Shown here: in pieces, positions 42,795 to 51,341 of the stretch | Numbering within the stretch: the stretch's first letter is position 1 | Layout: every line of letters begins with the position of its first letter | DNA from: Lachnospiraceae bacterium | GTDB taxonomy: Bacteria; Bacillota; Clostridia; Lachnospirales; Lachnospiraceae | Assembly: GCA_910575565.1 (NCBI GenBank) | Contig: CAJTFL010000004.1 | Span: 1-64,000 of the forward strand | DNA: 64,000 nt | Reading direction: 5' to 3' | The notes under the pieces: model-generated | What the model was told of the DNA's origin: nothing | The model's input: the letters and a program-made list of their open reading frames with translations, nothing else | Databases searched by the model: none | Program-made: the position numbers and the translations under genes

Positions 42795-44530
42795 CAGGCG
42801 CCCACCTCCTCTTTTTCCCTCTGGGAATAGTAAATTTCCTGGTAAGGCTCGCAGCTTCTTAACAGCTCCTCATGGCTTCCCATGGCGGCAATCTTCCCGT
42901 CATCCAAAACCAAAATCTTATCCGCATTTTCCACGGAACCGATCCGCTGGGCGATAATCAGCTTGGTGGTATCCTTTAGGGAGGTGTTAAAGCACTCCCG
43001 GATCTTGGCCTCGGTGGCCGTGTCCACCGCGCTGGTGCTGTCGTCTAAGATCAGGATCTTGGGCTTCTTTAGCAGCGCCCTGGCAATGCACAGCCGCTGC
43101 TTCTGGCCGCCGGAAACATTCGCCCCGCCCTGTCCCATTTCACTGTCATATCCCTTAGGAAAGGCCGAGACAAAGCCGTCCGCCTGGGCGCTGTCCGCCG
43201 CCGCCCGCAGCTCTTCCATAGATGCCTCCTCATCGCCCCAACGCAGGTTTTCCTCGATGCTGCCGGAAAACAGCACGTTTTTCTGCAGTACCATGCCTAC
43301 GCCGTTGCGAAGATGTGCCAAGGAATATTCCCGCACATCCACCCCGTCCACCAGGACGCTTCCCGAAACCACATCGTAAAGCCTGGGGATCAGCTGCACC
43401 AGGGAAGTTTTCCCGCTTCCCGTAGCGCCGATAATCCCCACCGTCTGCCCCGGCTCCACGGTGAAATTCAAGTTCTCCAGCACCAGGCTTTCTTCCTTCC
43501 CGTCATAAGAAAAGGAAACATCCTTAAACTCAATCCGGCCTTCCTTAACGAAAAGGTCAGGGCGCAAGCTCCTCTCATCCGTCAGGTCAATCTCCACGTC
43601 CAGGATTTCATTCACCCGCTTTACGCAGGCCATGGCCCGGGAGCTTTGCAAAAAGACCATGGAAAGCATCATCAAGGACATTAAAATCTGCACAATATAA
43701 GTGGTAAAGGCCGTCAAATCTCCCACGGCCATCTCTCCGGCGATAACCATATTTCCGCCGTACCACACCACCGCCAGCGTGGTAACATTCATGGCCAGCG
43801 TCATCACCGGCATGGTGGCAATCACCACATTCAAGGCCCTTAAGCCCGCATCCTTTAAGTCCTGGTTGGCCTTCTTAAACTTCTCTTCCTCGTACTCCTC
43901 CCGGACAAAAGACTTGATCACCCGCACATTCGTTAACGCTTCCTGAATGCCATTATTCAACTGATCAATAGTCTTTTGCATCCGCTCAAACCTGGGATAA
44001 GCCGTCTTAAGGATCGTGGCAATCGCCAGGGTCAGAAGCGGGATTACCACCAGGATCACCAAAGCCAGGCGGGCATTCATCAAAAAGGCCATGAGCAGCG
44101 CCCCCACTAACATCCCAGGCGCACGAAACATCATCCTTAAGCCCATCATCACCACATTTTGAATCTGCTGGATATCATTCGTCAGCCGGGTAACTAGGGA
44201 GCCCGTAGAAAAATCATCTACATTTTTAAAGGAAAATTTCTGCACCTTTTCAAACAGCGCCTGGCGCAGATCGCTGGTAAAGCTGATGGATGCCTTGGCA
44301 CTGAAATAAGCGCCTCCGATGCCGCCTAAAGCCATCACCCCGGCGGTAATGACCATGGCAATCCCCATCCCGATAATATAGGCCTTATCCCGGTTTGCCA
44401 CCCCGTTATTGATGATCAAGGACATCATTTTCGGGAGCATAATCTCCCCCAAAACCTCGGTAATCATCAGTATGGGGCCAAGGATAAAGGCGCTGATGTA
44501 CGGACGGATATATGGTTTATACCGTTTCAT
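42794..44530 (-). CDS. ABC exporter half-transporter, degenerate ATP site partner
   Basis: 578-aa TM-ATPase fusion. Walker A GATGSGKTS, signature VSGGQKQRL, Walker B ILILDDSTSAVD. The residue after the Walker B Asp is Asp rather than the catalytic Glu, the hallmark of the non-hydrolysing site in heterodimeric exporters. ATG 44530 follows GGGAGG. It overlaps the marR gene end by 14 bases; the order marR-exporter1-exporter2 is one operon. Confidence 0.9.
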   Translation of the reverse strand: MKRYKPYIRPYISAFILGPILMITEVLGEIMLPKMMSLIINNGVANRDKAYIIGMGIAMVITAGVMALGGIGGAYFSAKASISFTSDLRQALFEKVQKFSFKNVDDFSTGSLVTRLTNDIQQIQNVVMMGLRMMFRAPGMLVGALLMAFLMNARLALVILVVIPLLTLAIATILKTAYPRFERMQKTIDQLNNGIQEALTNVRVIKSFVREEYEEEKFKKANQDLKDAGLRALNVVIATMPVMTLAMNVTTLAVVWYGGNMVIAGEMAVGDLTAFTTYIVQILMSLMMLSMVFLQSSRAMACVKRVNEILDVEIDLTDERSLRPDLFVKEGRIEFKDVSFSYDGKEESLVLENLNFTVEPGQTVGIIGATGSGKTSLVQLIPRLYDVVSGSVLVDGVDVREYSLAHLRNGVGMVLQKNVLFSGSIEENLRWGDEEASMEELRAAADSAQADGFVSAFPKGYDSEMGQGGANVSGGQKQRLCIARALLKKPKILILDDSTSAVDTATEAKIRECFNTSLKDTTKLIIAQRIGSVENADKILVLDDGKIAAMGSHEELLRSCEPYQEIYYSQREKEEVGA

Positions 44531-45053
44531 GTAATTCCTCCCTTCCTTCGATCGGCACATCCGAAATGTCCCCGGCTTCCTGGTTCATCCGGTTTATATT
44601 CCCATTCATCCGGTTTATATTCCCGTTTATCCGGCCAAGAAGCTGATCCAAATCCCGGAAATCCTCCTGGGAAAAGCCTGCAAACATCTCCTCTTCAATC
44701 TGCCGGAAAATTATATGGCTCTGATTCACCACCAGCTGGCCCTTTTCCGTCACCTGGAGCCGGTTGCATCGGTTATCCTCCTGATCCACCACCCGCCGGA
44801 TATATCCGGCCTTTTCCAGCTTTTTTAAGGAAACGGCGATGGTGGCAGGGGAAGTCTCATGCAGCCTTGCAATCTCCTTCTGGGTGGCATCGGGATTTGC
44901 CGCAATAAACATTAAAATCTGATGCTGGCTGCGGTAAACCCCCGTCTGGCGCACCCGGCGTTCAATGGCCAACCGGTGGAGACGGAATATCTTCATCAGT
45001 GACTTCAGAGCCTTATGGTTCGGCGTATTCGGCTCCTTGCAGCAGTTTTCCAT
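44517..45053 (-). CDS. MarR-family regulator of the ABC exporter
   Basis: 178-aa MarR protein: EIARLHETSPATIAVSLKKLEKAGYIRRVVD is the winged helix-turn-helix with the wing DQEDNRCNRLQVTEKGQ. It has a Cys-containing N-terminus (MENCCKEPN). Near the C-terminus 21-bp tandem repeats encode INGNINRMNGNINRMN. ATG 45053 has AAGGAGGG upstream. As first gene of the exporter operon it probably represses the operon until the exporter's substrate is present. Confidence 0.88.
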   Translation of the reverse strand: MENCCKEPNTPNHKALKSLMKIFRLHRLAIERRVRQTGVYRSQHQILMFIAANPDATQKEIARLHETSPATIAVSLKKLEKAGYIRRVVDQEDNRCNRLQVTEKGQLVVNQSHIIFRQIEEEMFAGFSQEDFRDLDQLLGRINGNINRMNGNINRMNQEAGDISDVPIEGREELHETV

Positions 45054-45248
45054 TTTATCCCTCCTTGTATAGATTTCTTCGTGCAAATCTCTGTGAACAA
45101 GTTTCTTTGTGCAGATTTCTGTAAGTAAATTTCTGCAAGCTGCTTTTTTCGTTTGCTCTTGCCGCTAACTGCATTATCCCAAATCCTGTTTGGATCATCC
45201 CAGATCGTATTTGAAGATTCATTTCCGCCAGATATGCGGTTAGGCAGC

Positions 45249-45288
45249 TAATTGTTAACTAACTATTCATTTTCCGTAGGTTATTATA
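45249..45288 (-). promoter_or_regulatory. Candidate promoter and MarR site of the exporter operon
   Basis: Minus strand TATAAT (plus ATTATA 45283-45288); no good -35 box was found. TAATTGTTAACTAACTA (about 45249-45265) has a GTTAAC palindromic core of the kind MarR proteins bind, just downstream of the -10. Confidence 0.35.
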
Positions 45289-45596
45289 ATGGATTCTCTT
45301 CCGATCTGCAAGCGGGGAAATTGTGAAAGTTTTGTGAATTCTTATTGGCTGAATTTTTAGGAGCGCTGAAGCTATGGCTGTTTTCCAAGGGATACCTGTA
45401 AATTTTCAAAAGAAGATATGTATTGTTTGGGATATCACTCTGATACGGTGTCCCAAAGGCTGTGCGGTGATTGTGAAATAAGGATATTCATACTGCATTT
45501 TTCGAAAAAGATAGCGTATAAACTTTATGATGAATTTTAAAAAAAGTATATTAAGAAATCAGACGACGGTATGTTGAAATAATATATAACCGGCCC
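45289..45596. other. AT-rich gap between the exporter operon and the kinase-PIN operon
   Basis: About 300 bases. No gene supported on either strand. Composition shifts to AT-rich from here into the kinase-PIN unit. Confidence 0.4.
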
Positions 45597-45634
45597 AAAC
45601 GGCGGTTTTGAAATAACCATCAAAACCGCCGTTT
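45597..45634. terminator. Bidirectional terminator after the PIN gene
   Basis: AAACGGCGGTTTTGA (45597-45611) pairs perfectly with 45620-45634, 8-base loop, with AT-rich flanks on both sides. Confidence 0.8.
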
Positions 45635-45693
45635 CCTATTTTGAAAAATGAAGCCAATCACAGAACCGCAAACCACTAATTCAAATTGATAGT

Positions 45694-46281
45694 CTAGAGC
45701 TCTGCTTTTTCATTAGTAGCAAAAACATCGTTGCAGGGAATATCTATTTTTGAAAGGCACGCCTTTAGACCTCTGTCCGAAGTTACAACTGTTACATCAC
45801 GACTATTGTCACGTGCCAGCTTTGCGGTTGCAGCTATCATGGCATCCATAGAAGCAAAATTATGTATCAATGCATATGTTATCACATTTTTTGCCTCTGC
45901 AATTGTCTTTGCGTCAAATGGTTCAATGTCCACAGCTAAAAGTTTTGATTTTCCTTCAAAAATATCACTAATAAGTTGAAGCCATGCCTTTATACGCTTT
46001 TTATTCCATTTTTTTCGAGGTGCTGTATACCGATTGTTCTGACAAATATGCCCTTCTGGTGAAATTTTGCAATTACATTTAGAAATGCTTCCCTGAGATC
46101 CTCTGGCATACTTTCCTAATACTGATATGATTTCAATTTCGGTAATGGACGAGACAACCAGCTTTGCGTGCTTTAGGGCAGCAATCGAATCAACTAATGA
46201 ACCTTGTTCACTTGCCCCCGGATTTATAGCTTTCAACAAATTGTAAAAGGCATTTGTGTCCAGCAAAAACTCTTGATCCAT
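45694..46281 (-). CDS. PIN-domain ribonuclease-like effector with a Cys-rich insert
   Basis: 195-aa PIN-fold protein. The acidic metal-binding residues are all visible: D8 (LLDTNAFYN), E48/E50 (ITEIEI), D146 (FASMDAMIAATA) and D169 (VVTSDRGLK), so the nuclease should be active. Between the second and third motifs is an unusual insert with C69, C71, H78 and C80 (KCNCKISPEGHIC), a possible zinc site, followed by a basic stretch (RKKWNKKRIKAW). There is no VapB-like antitoxin; instead the partner genes are a response regulator 27 bases upstream and a histidine kinase. GGAGGCAGAGG precedes the start. Probable role: RNA-cleaving effector controlled by the two-component pair. Confidence 0.85.
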   Translation of the reverse strand: MDQEFLLDTNAFYNLLKAINPGASEQGSLVDSIAALKHAKLVVSSITEIEIISVLGKYARGSQGSISKCNCKISPEGHICQNNRYTAPRKKWNKKRIKAWLQLISDIFEGKSKLLAVDIEPFDAKTIAEAKNVITYALIHNFASMDAMIAATAKLARDNSRDVTVVTSDRGLKACLSKIDIPCNDVFATNEKAEL

Positions 46282-46308
46282 TGTTTACCTCTGCCTCCTT
46301 TGTATAGC

Positions 46309-46728
46309 TTATTCCTCTGCATTAGGAATATCCTTTAATAGAGCCGAGATTATCTCATCATCAAGCGGAGCTAACTTTGCTTTAATTACGCTGATTAATT
46401 CCGACAAATCAGCTTTTGGCCCTTTATTGATGTAGCCTTCTATTCCAATATTTGTCAATTTCTTTATATCCGCAAAATCCATGTAATTAGTATAGATAAT
46501 TACGTCAATAAAGGGATCTCTTTTTCGGATTTCACTAAGCACTTCATCTCCAGAAAGTCCCGGCATTTTTAAATCAAGGAGAATTAAGTCATAGTTATGG
46601 GAAACAAATTTTTCCAACCCAGACTTACCATCGGATGCAATATCCGCTGAAATATTTTCTAAAGCCAATGCTTCTTTCACAGCTTCTGCTGTAACAATTT
46701 CATCTTCAATTATTAGAACTCGGTTCAT
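46309..46728 (-). CDS. Receiver-only response regulator
   Basis: 139-aa CheY-like receiver with no output domain. Phosphorylation chemistry is complete: acidic pair E8-D9-E10 (IIEDE), acceptor D52 (LILLDLKMPG), T80 (IIYT) and K102 (YINKG). About 18 extra residues follow the receiver fold. ATG 46728 has AAGGAGG upstream and overlaps the kinase gene end by 23 bases, so kinase and receiver are translationally coupled. It must act through protein contact: as phosphate sink, adaptor, or antitoxin-like partner of the PIN protein. Confidence 0.9.
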   Translation of the reverse strand: MNRVLIIEDEIVTAEAVKEALALENISADIASDGKSGLEKFVSHNYDLILLDLKMPGLSGDEVLSEIRKRDPFIDVIIYTNYMDFADIKKLTNIGIEGYINKGPKADLSELISVIKAKLAPLDDEIISALLKDIPNAEE

Positions 46729-48469
46729 GGTTTTCCTCCTTAATAGGTATTCTGATGATAAATTGAGCGCCATTTTTGAACTTATGATTCAACTGTATTG
46801 TACCTCTATACATTTTTAAAATATTCCATACGACAAACAGCCCAAGGCCCTCACCGCCATTTCCAGAAGTAGGATCCTTTGTGGAAAAAAAAGGTTCAAA
46901 TATCTTTTTCCTGTTTTCTTCTGGTATTCCGGGACCGTCATCTGAAAAAAGTATTTGTATAGTATTCCTAACAGTTGATATGTTGACGGTAATTTTTCCA
47001 GTGTTAAAAATTGCCTGCATGGAATTAAGCACCAAATTATAAAAAACCTGAGAAAACTGAATTCTATCTCCAAATAAGCTAATTTGCGAAGTCTCCCTAA
47101 AGCTATAGGTAATTCCACATTGACTTAAACGGTCAGATAAGTCAGCAAATACCTGCTTGACACATTCGTTGACGCAGAAAGACTCTTGTACGCTTTTGCT
47201 TGATACAATTGGCCTAAAACGATCAAGCATGATGCCAATGCGCTCAGTTTGATCTAAGATGATATCAAACAAATCCTGTACCTCATCCATAGTTCCTATT
47301 CCGCGTTTTATACGCAGCTGCTGTAGCTGTATCTTGTAACGAATATTCGTAATTGGCTGACCTAATTCATGTGAAAAGCCTTTGAGCAAATCTTTTAGTG
47401 CCAACATCTGCCGATTATGTTCTTTTTCGGAAACAAGGTCTTTTACTCGCTGCCACACAATTTGCTCGGACTCAAGTTGTTCCTCGCTACGGTCTTGTTG
47501 CTGATCCCCCTTTTTTTCTGTATGTTTTCGGTCAATGAGTTTTTGGATATGCTCAGATAGAAGCTGCGCATCCTCAAAACGGTCAAATGTGAGATAAAAG
47601 TTATAAAGAGTCCTTGCAATAGGAATGCTTCTCTCTGCACTATTACGCATTTTCTTAAGAGTTTTACCCAATAATTCGCTATTACCAGTGCTATCAAAGT
47701 AATATACGAGCTCGTACTGAATATTGAAATCACTTCTTTCGACAAGCCCTTCATCAATCGTAAGGAGCTGTTCCGCAAAATGATAATCCCGCTGCTTACG
47801 GCTCATTCGTAAAAGAGTGCGAATCAGAGTTGGATTGGGCGACTCCTGCTTCGCAATTATTTTCCCCACAAGTTGCTGTACTTCTGAATATAGATTTTTC
47901 TTTTCTGCCACCGAAATAAGATATTCTCTTGTTTTTGTATTTGCGCAATAATTCTCTTGGTGTATTTGATAAAAAATAACGGAACGCACTTCGTCGGTGG
48001 AAGCCGTCTCAATAAACCGTTTTATCTCTACAAGATGGCGATCGCTATCACTCTTGCACAGTATGGTTTTCAAATGATTGTCAATAACAAACGCATCTCC
48101 AAATGTTTCCATCAATAGTTGATGGATGCCAGGTGCTATTTCTCCATCTTCGATTGCTTTGATAATTTCCTCGCGAAAATGTACGCGTAAATCTCCAGGA
48201 GCTTCAGAGGTAAATTGCTTGTAAAAACGAGCAAATGCTTTGAAATGCTCAGGCTTCTTTGATAGACGTTTTAAATGCTCTAAGTATGCTTGGGAAGCAG
48301 CCACGTAGTTTTTTTCTTGAAAATACAAATCACCCAATACCTTGTAGAAAAAGTTATCTTCTGGATATACGGATATGGCATCATGACAGCGTTCAATTGC
48401 TACAGATAGATTGCCATCAAATCTCAACTTGCTTATTTCATCAAAGCGCTGTCTCGATAAATAACTCAT
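46706..48469 (-). CDS. Soluble sensor histidine kinase with N-terminal TPR-like repeats
   Basis: 587 aa, no TM segments. Residues 1-320 are helical repeats of TPR type (AISVYPEDNFFYKVLGDLYF, QEKNYVAASQAYLEHLKRL). Residues 320-360 are a coiled linker. The H-box H367 lies in FSHELGQPITNIRYK. The ATPase has an N-box FYNLVLNSMQAI (477-488), G1 DDGPGIP (510-516), F-box FEPFF (524-528) and G2 GGEGLGL (538-544). Start 48469 is chosen with GAGGT upstream. The cytosolic TPR domain implies sensing of an intracellular protein or complex. First gene of the three-gene unit with receiver and PIN nuclease. Confidence 0.88.
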   Translation of the reverse strand: MSYLSRQRFDEISKLRFDGNLSVAIERCHDAISVYPEDNFFYKVLGDLYFQEKNYVAASQAYLEHLKRLSKKPEHFKAFARFYKQFTSEAPGDLRVHFREEIIKAIEDGEIAPGIHQLLMETFGDAFVIDNHLKTILCKSDSDRHLVEIKRFIETASTDEVRSVIFYQIHQENYCANTKTREYLISVAEKKNLYSEVQQLVGKIIAKQESPNPTLIRTLLRMSRKQRDYHFAEQLLTIDEGLVERSDFNIQYELVYYFDSTGNSELLGKTLKKMRNSAERSIPIARTLYNFYLTFDRFEDAQLLSEHIQKLIDRKHTEKKGDQQQDRSEEQLESEQIVWQRVKDLVSEKEHNRQMLALKDLLKGFSHELGQPITNIRYKIQLQQLRIKRGIGTMDEVQDLFDIILDQTERIGIMLDRFRPIVSSKSVQESFCVNECVKQVFADLSDRLSQCGITYSFRETSQISLFGDRIQFSQVFYNLVLNSMQAIFNTGKITVNISTVRNTIQILFSDDGPGIPEENRKKIFEPFFSTKDPTSGNGGEGLGLFVVWNILKMYRGTIQLNHKFKNGAQFIIRIPIKEENHEPSSNN

Positions 48470-48590
48470 ATTTACATACCTCATTCCAGGCTTCTTAATA
48501 AACATAAACTGTATCAACAGAAGTCCATCAAAATTTTTGCGCTTTAAAAGTATTATAGCACAAATGTAGAATTTTATAAAAGTTGCCCCG

Positions 48591-48734
48591 TCACCTTTTA
48601 ATGCATTCCCATTTTACCACGATTTTACCGCCACTGTCTATTATAATGTTGTCAATACAGTCCACAATCTCGCTGAGCGGAATATCCATACTACTGATAG
48701 AAAGAACTTTGCATAACCTAGTGTACTGGCTCAA
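48591..48734 (-). pseudogene. C-terminal remnant, possibly of a serine recombinase
   Basis: Open minus-strand stretch of about 47 codons: YTRLCKVLSISSMDIPLSE, then IVDCIDNIIIDSGGKIVV and KWECIKR-stop. The ending ...IDNIIIDSGGKIVVKW resembles the last beta strands of large serine recombinases of mobile elements. Too short for a firm call. Directly upstream of the kinase-receiver-PIN operon. Confidence 0.4.
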
Positions 48735-48746
48735 TTACTAAAACCT

Positions 48747-50141
48747 TTACCTTGGCGCAAGGGTGATTTCCTCGATAGACAAAATTTCCTTCTTTGTTTT
48801 ATAATCCAATTCGTTAATCAAGCCCCCATCCTCATATTCTGCCTCCCCGGACTGATTATCGTAAGGATCCTCCCGCAGAAATTTTCCAGGCGGCGTAAAT
48901 TCATGCTGGAACCTGCTGCACAAAGGAACGCGGAAGGGATCCAGATTCCCAAAATAAAAATCCCACCGTTCTTTCTTCCCATCCCGCCAGGCTGACCCGC
49001 CAAAGGAACAGTCTGCATACAGCCAGCCGTAAGGCGCCACGTAAAAACGAGCCCAGTCATGGTTCCCGATTTCCAAAAGCGTCCCATACAGCCCGGACTG
49101 CCACTTAGCCGGGACACCGGCTATCCGGCACATGGTAATAAACAGCAAAGCATAGATCCCACAGTCCCCTTTAAGACCCAAAGCCATATACTCCGGAAGA
49201 TTAGCAATGGTTGCATACGGCCTGACAAAGGAATACATCACATGGACAGTCAGGTAATCGTAAATCTTCCTGGCCTTTCTCAAAGGATTTTCCTCTCCCC
49301 CCACAATCTGCCGTGTCAGCTCCCTAAGATACGGCGTAAAGCAGATATGGGGCGGCAGCTCCTCCAAACACTCCCGCAGCTCCCCGTCAATCGCGGCCTG
49401 AACCGCCTTTTCCTCTTCCAGGCGGCAATACCGGGTATGATTTTCAAACTCGTATTCCACCCAAAATACATCCCTCGGCTTTAGCCGCGTTTCCATATAC
49501 ACCGTTCTCTGGGGATAATCCGGCGGCGCTATGCATACCGGCTCCATGGATGTCCCAAGAAGGCGAAAATTCTTCACCTGGCCCTGCTCCACCGGTATGG
49601 GCAGATGAACGCGAAGAAGCTTTCCCGGTCTCTGGGCACTTTTTTCTATCTCCAAGGTGGCGCGGATACGCATCCGGTATGCCAGCCCTCCTTTTTCCTT
49701 CATCGAGGCAATGGTCTTATCCAAAAGCTCGCCGCCCCGGATCCTGCCCTCCACCATAGAAGCATCCTTAAGCCTGGGCCAAAGCTCCTTCCTGGTTTTT
49801 AGCAAATTTTCCAGGAAATTATCCTTATACCGCACTTGTCCGTTGACGAAAATCCACTCTGCTGCCCCCTCATCCCGAAACCGCTCCAGCTCCTCCTCCG
49901 TAACGTTTTCCAACGCCCCTTCCATCAGAGCCAAAGCCTCTTCCTTCGTGTAAACGTAATCCAGGGGCATACGTTCCAAAACCCACTTTTCCAGCTCCAA
50001 ACGCTTCCGCAAAGCCTTTGGGATTTCTTTTTGAAGGCGCAGATCAATAAGCTTTTTCGCCCGCTCAAAATCCCCATACCACTTTAACTTCTCAATATCC
50101 TCCGGAAGACTTACCGTCAAATACTGCAAATCCGAAAACAT
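48747..50141 (-). CDS. Transglutaminase-like domain protein
   Basis: 464-aa protein, no signal peptide. The C-terminal half holds a transglutaminase/cysteine-protease core: Cys in GLKGDCGIYALLFITMCR, His in EIGNHDWARFYV and Asp in LYADCSFGG, the classical triad order. The N-terminal half (residues 1-170) is helical with charged repeats; a beta-rich segment lies between. Relatives are annotated as transglutaminase-superfamily proteins of unknown substrate. ATG 50141 has AAAGGAG 8 bases upstream. Confidence 0.83.
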   Translation of the reverse strand: MFSDLQYLTVSLPEDIEKLKWYGDFERAKKLIDLRLQKEIPKALRKRLELEKWVLERMPLDYVYTKEEALALMEGALENVTEEELERFRDEGAAEWIFVNGQVRYKDNFLENLLKTRKELWPRLKDASMVEGRIRGGELLDKTIASMKEKGGLAYRMRIRATLEIEKSAQRPGKLLRVHLPIPVEQGQVKNFRLLGTSMEPVCIAPPDYPQRTVYMETRLKPRDVFWVEYEFENHTRYCRLEEEKAVQAAIDGELRECLEELPPHICFTPYLRELTRQIVGGEENPLRKARKIYDYLTVHVMYSFVRPYATIANLPEYMALGLKGDCGIYALLFITMCRIAGVPAKWQSGLYGTLLEIGNHDWARFYVAPYGWLYADCSFGGSAWRDGKKERWDFYFGNLDPFRVPLCSRFQHEFTPPGKFLREDPYDNQSGEAEYEDGGLINELDYKTKKEILSIEEITLAPR

Positions 50142-50276
50142 ACCAGGCACTCCTTTCTGTAAACCGATAAAAATCTTAATCCTTTACTATAGTCTAAATG
50201 GGAACGGCGGGTATGTCAATGAAAAGCCGGCATCTTATTTTGATGCCAGCTTTTATACAAAATTTTAACGAAATGG

Positions 50277-51077
50277 CTAATTTACTTTCACCCTTTTTTG
50301 CCCAATAAGCTTCACTTCTTTAATATAAATGTTGCTTGTCCCATAATCCAATTTCAAAGTAACGAAATCCTGATCCGTCACATCAACAGTAATCGTCCTT
50401 ACCTTCGGATCTCTCAAATCCCAATGTTCAATCACTTCATCCTCGTCGCCATACAGATACAAATCATTACTATAGTTAATTGTCCCGCTAACGGTAAATT
50501 CCAATTCTTCCCACTGATAATCGTCCGTATTTTTCACATCCAGCTTAACGTATGCACGCTCGTATCCCCTAAGCTCATATCCTTTACTCCAAAACGTATT
50601 TTCGCCATTATATAATGTTTTATCGGTAAAACTGGACAACCCGCTTTTACCAATTACCTTACTGCTACTTAACACAGACTTTTCTGTCGTTTCTTTCCAC
50701 TCATATTCCGGCTTTACTTCCTTTTTCTCCTGGTTGTCTGTGCCTGCATTCCCCGCAGCCTGCACCGGATTTCCCGTTTGGATTGTCTGCACGATGCCAT
50801 TGCTTACCCATGCTCCGTTTTCATTCACCAGATAATTGTCCGGGGTTGTGGTATTTACCAGCAGATAACCATTGGCATCGAAATAATAGGATTCTGACCA
50901 TCCGTCCCCATTGCCGTCTAACCAGCGCCAGCAGGATTCCGGGTGGGATCCGTCATCATCCTGCCACCACCAGCCGTTAGGCCCCTGCATCCACTGTCCC
51001 GCTAAAGCTGGTGTTGATGCCATCATTGATACCGCCGCTGCAAGAATTAACCCTAAACGCATTTTTGTCTTCCTCAT
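50277..51077 (-). CDS. Secreted protein with cell-wall-binding-like N-terminus
   Basis: 266 aa with a clear signal peptide (MRKTKMRLGLILAAAVSMMA, cleavage near ALAG). The mature N-terminus GQWMQGPNGWWWQDDDGSHP followed by SYYFDANGYLLVNTTTPD is a Trp/Gly/Tyr-rich wall-binding repeat (choline-binding-like). A linker and a C-terminal beta-rich domain (about 150-266) of unknown type follow. GGAGGAAC precedes the start. Its upstream region is shared with the secreted protein at 52744-53790. Confidence 0.82.
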   Translation of the reverse strand: MRKTKMRLGLILAAAVSMMASTPALAGQWMQGPNGWWWQDDDGSHPESCWRWLDGNGDGWSESYYFDANGYLLVNTTTPDNYLVNENGAWVSNGIVQTIQTGNPVQAAGNAGTDNQEKKEVKPEYEWKETTEKSVLSSSKVIGKSGLSSFTDKTLYNGENTFWSKGYELRGYERAYVKLDVKNTDDYQWEELEFTVSGTINYSNDLYLYGDEDEVIEHWDLRDPKVRTITVDVTDQDFVTLKLDYGTSNIYIKEVKLIGQKRVKVN

Positions 51078-51130
51078 GTTTTGTTCCTCCTCATATCAAA
51101 AATTATTCTCTTTTTTATTTTTTTGCTGTT

Positions 51131-51214
51131 CCTTTTGATAATCAGAGTTTACCATACTTCCATATCTCTTTGGTTAAATCCTGACAGACGGACGGTTTTA
51201 TCAGATGAATAGCC
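51131..51214 (-). promoter_or_regulatory. Upstream element shared by two secreted-protein genes, copy 1
   Basis: On the minus strand ACCGTCCGT...GTCAGGATTT..CCAAA, about 20 bases, then GGAAGT.TGGTA.AC. Copy 2 at 53810-53894 keeps the same blocks in the same order and distance from its gene. The ACCGTCCGT core resembles sites of LytTR-type response regulators. Confidence 0.6.
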
Positions 51215-51341
51215 AGAATTATTTGAGCATCTTCCAGAAAGCACATGACACAGCAGCATCTCCCCAACGAATAATCTTAAAACACGACTTTATATTGCCA
51301 TATTCTTCTGCTATACTGTTCTTAGAATTGGAGATGAGCAA

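Noticed and set aside
45694..46281. Ordinary VapBC module
   Set aside because: No VapB-like antitoxin frame on either side; the neighbour genes are a kinase and receiver, and the PIN protein is larger with an insert.
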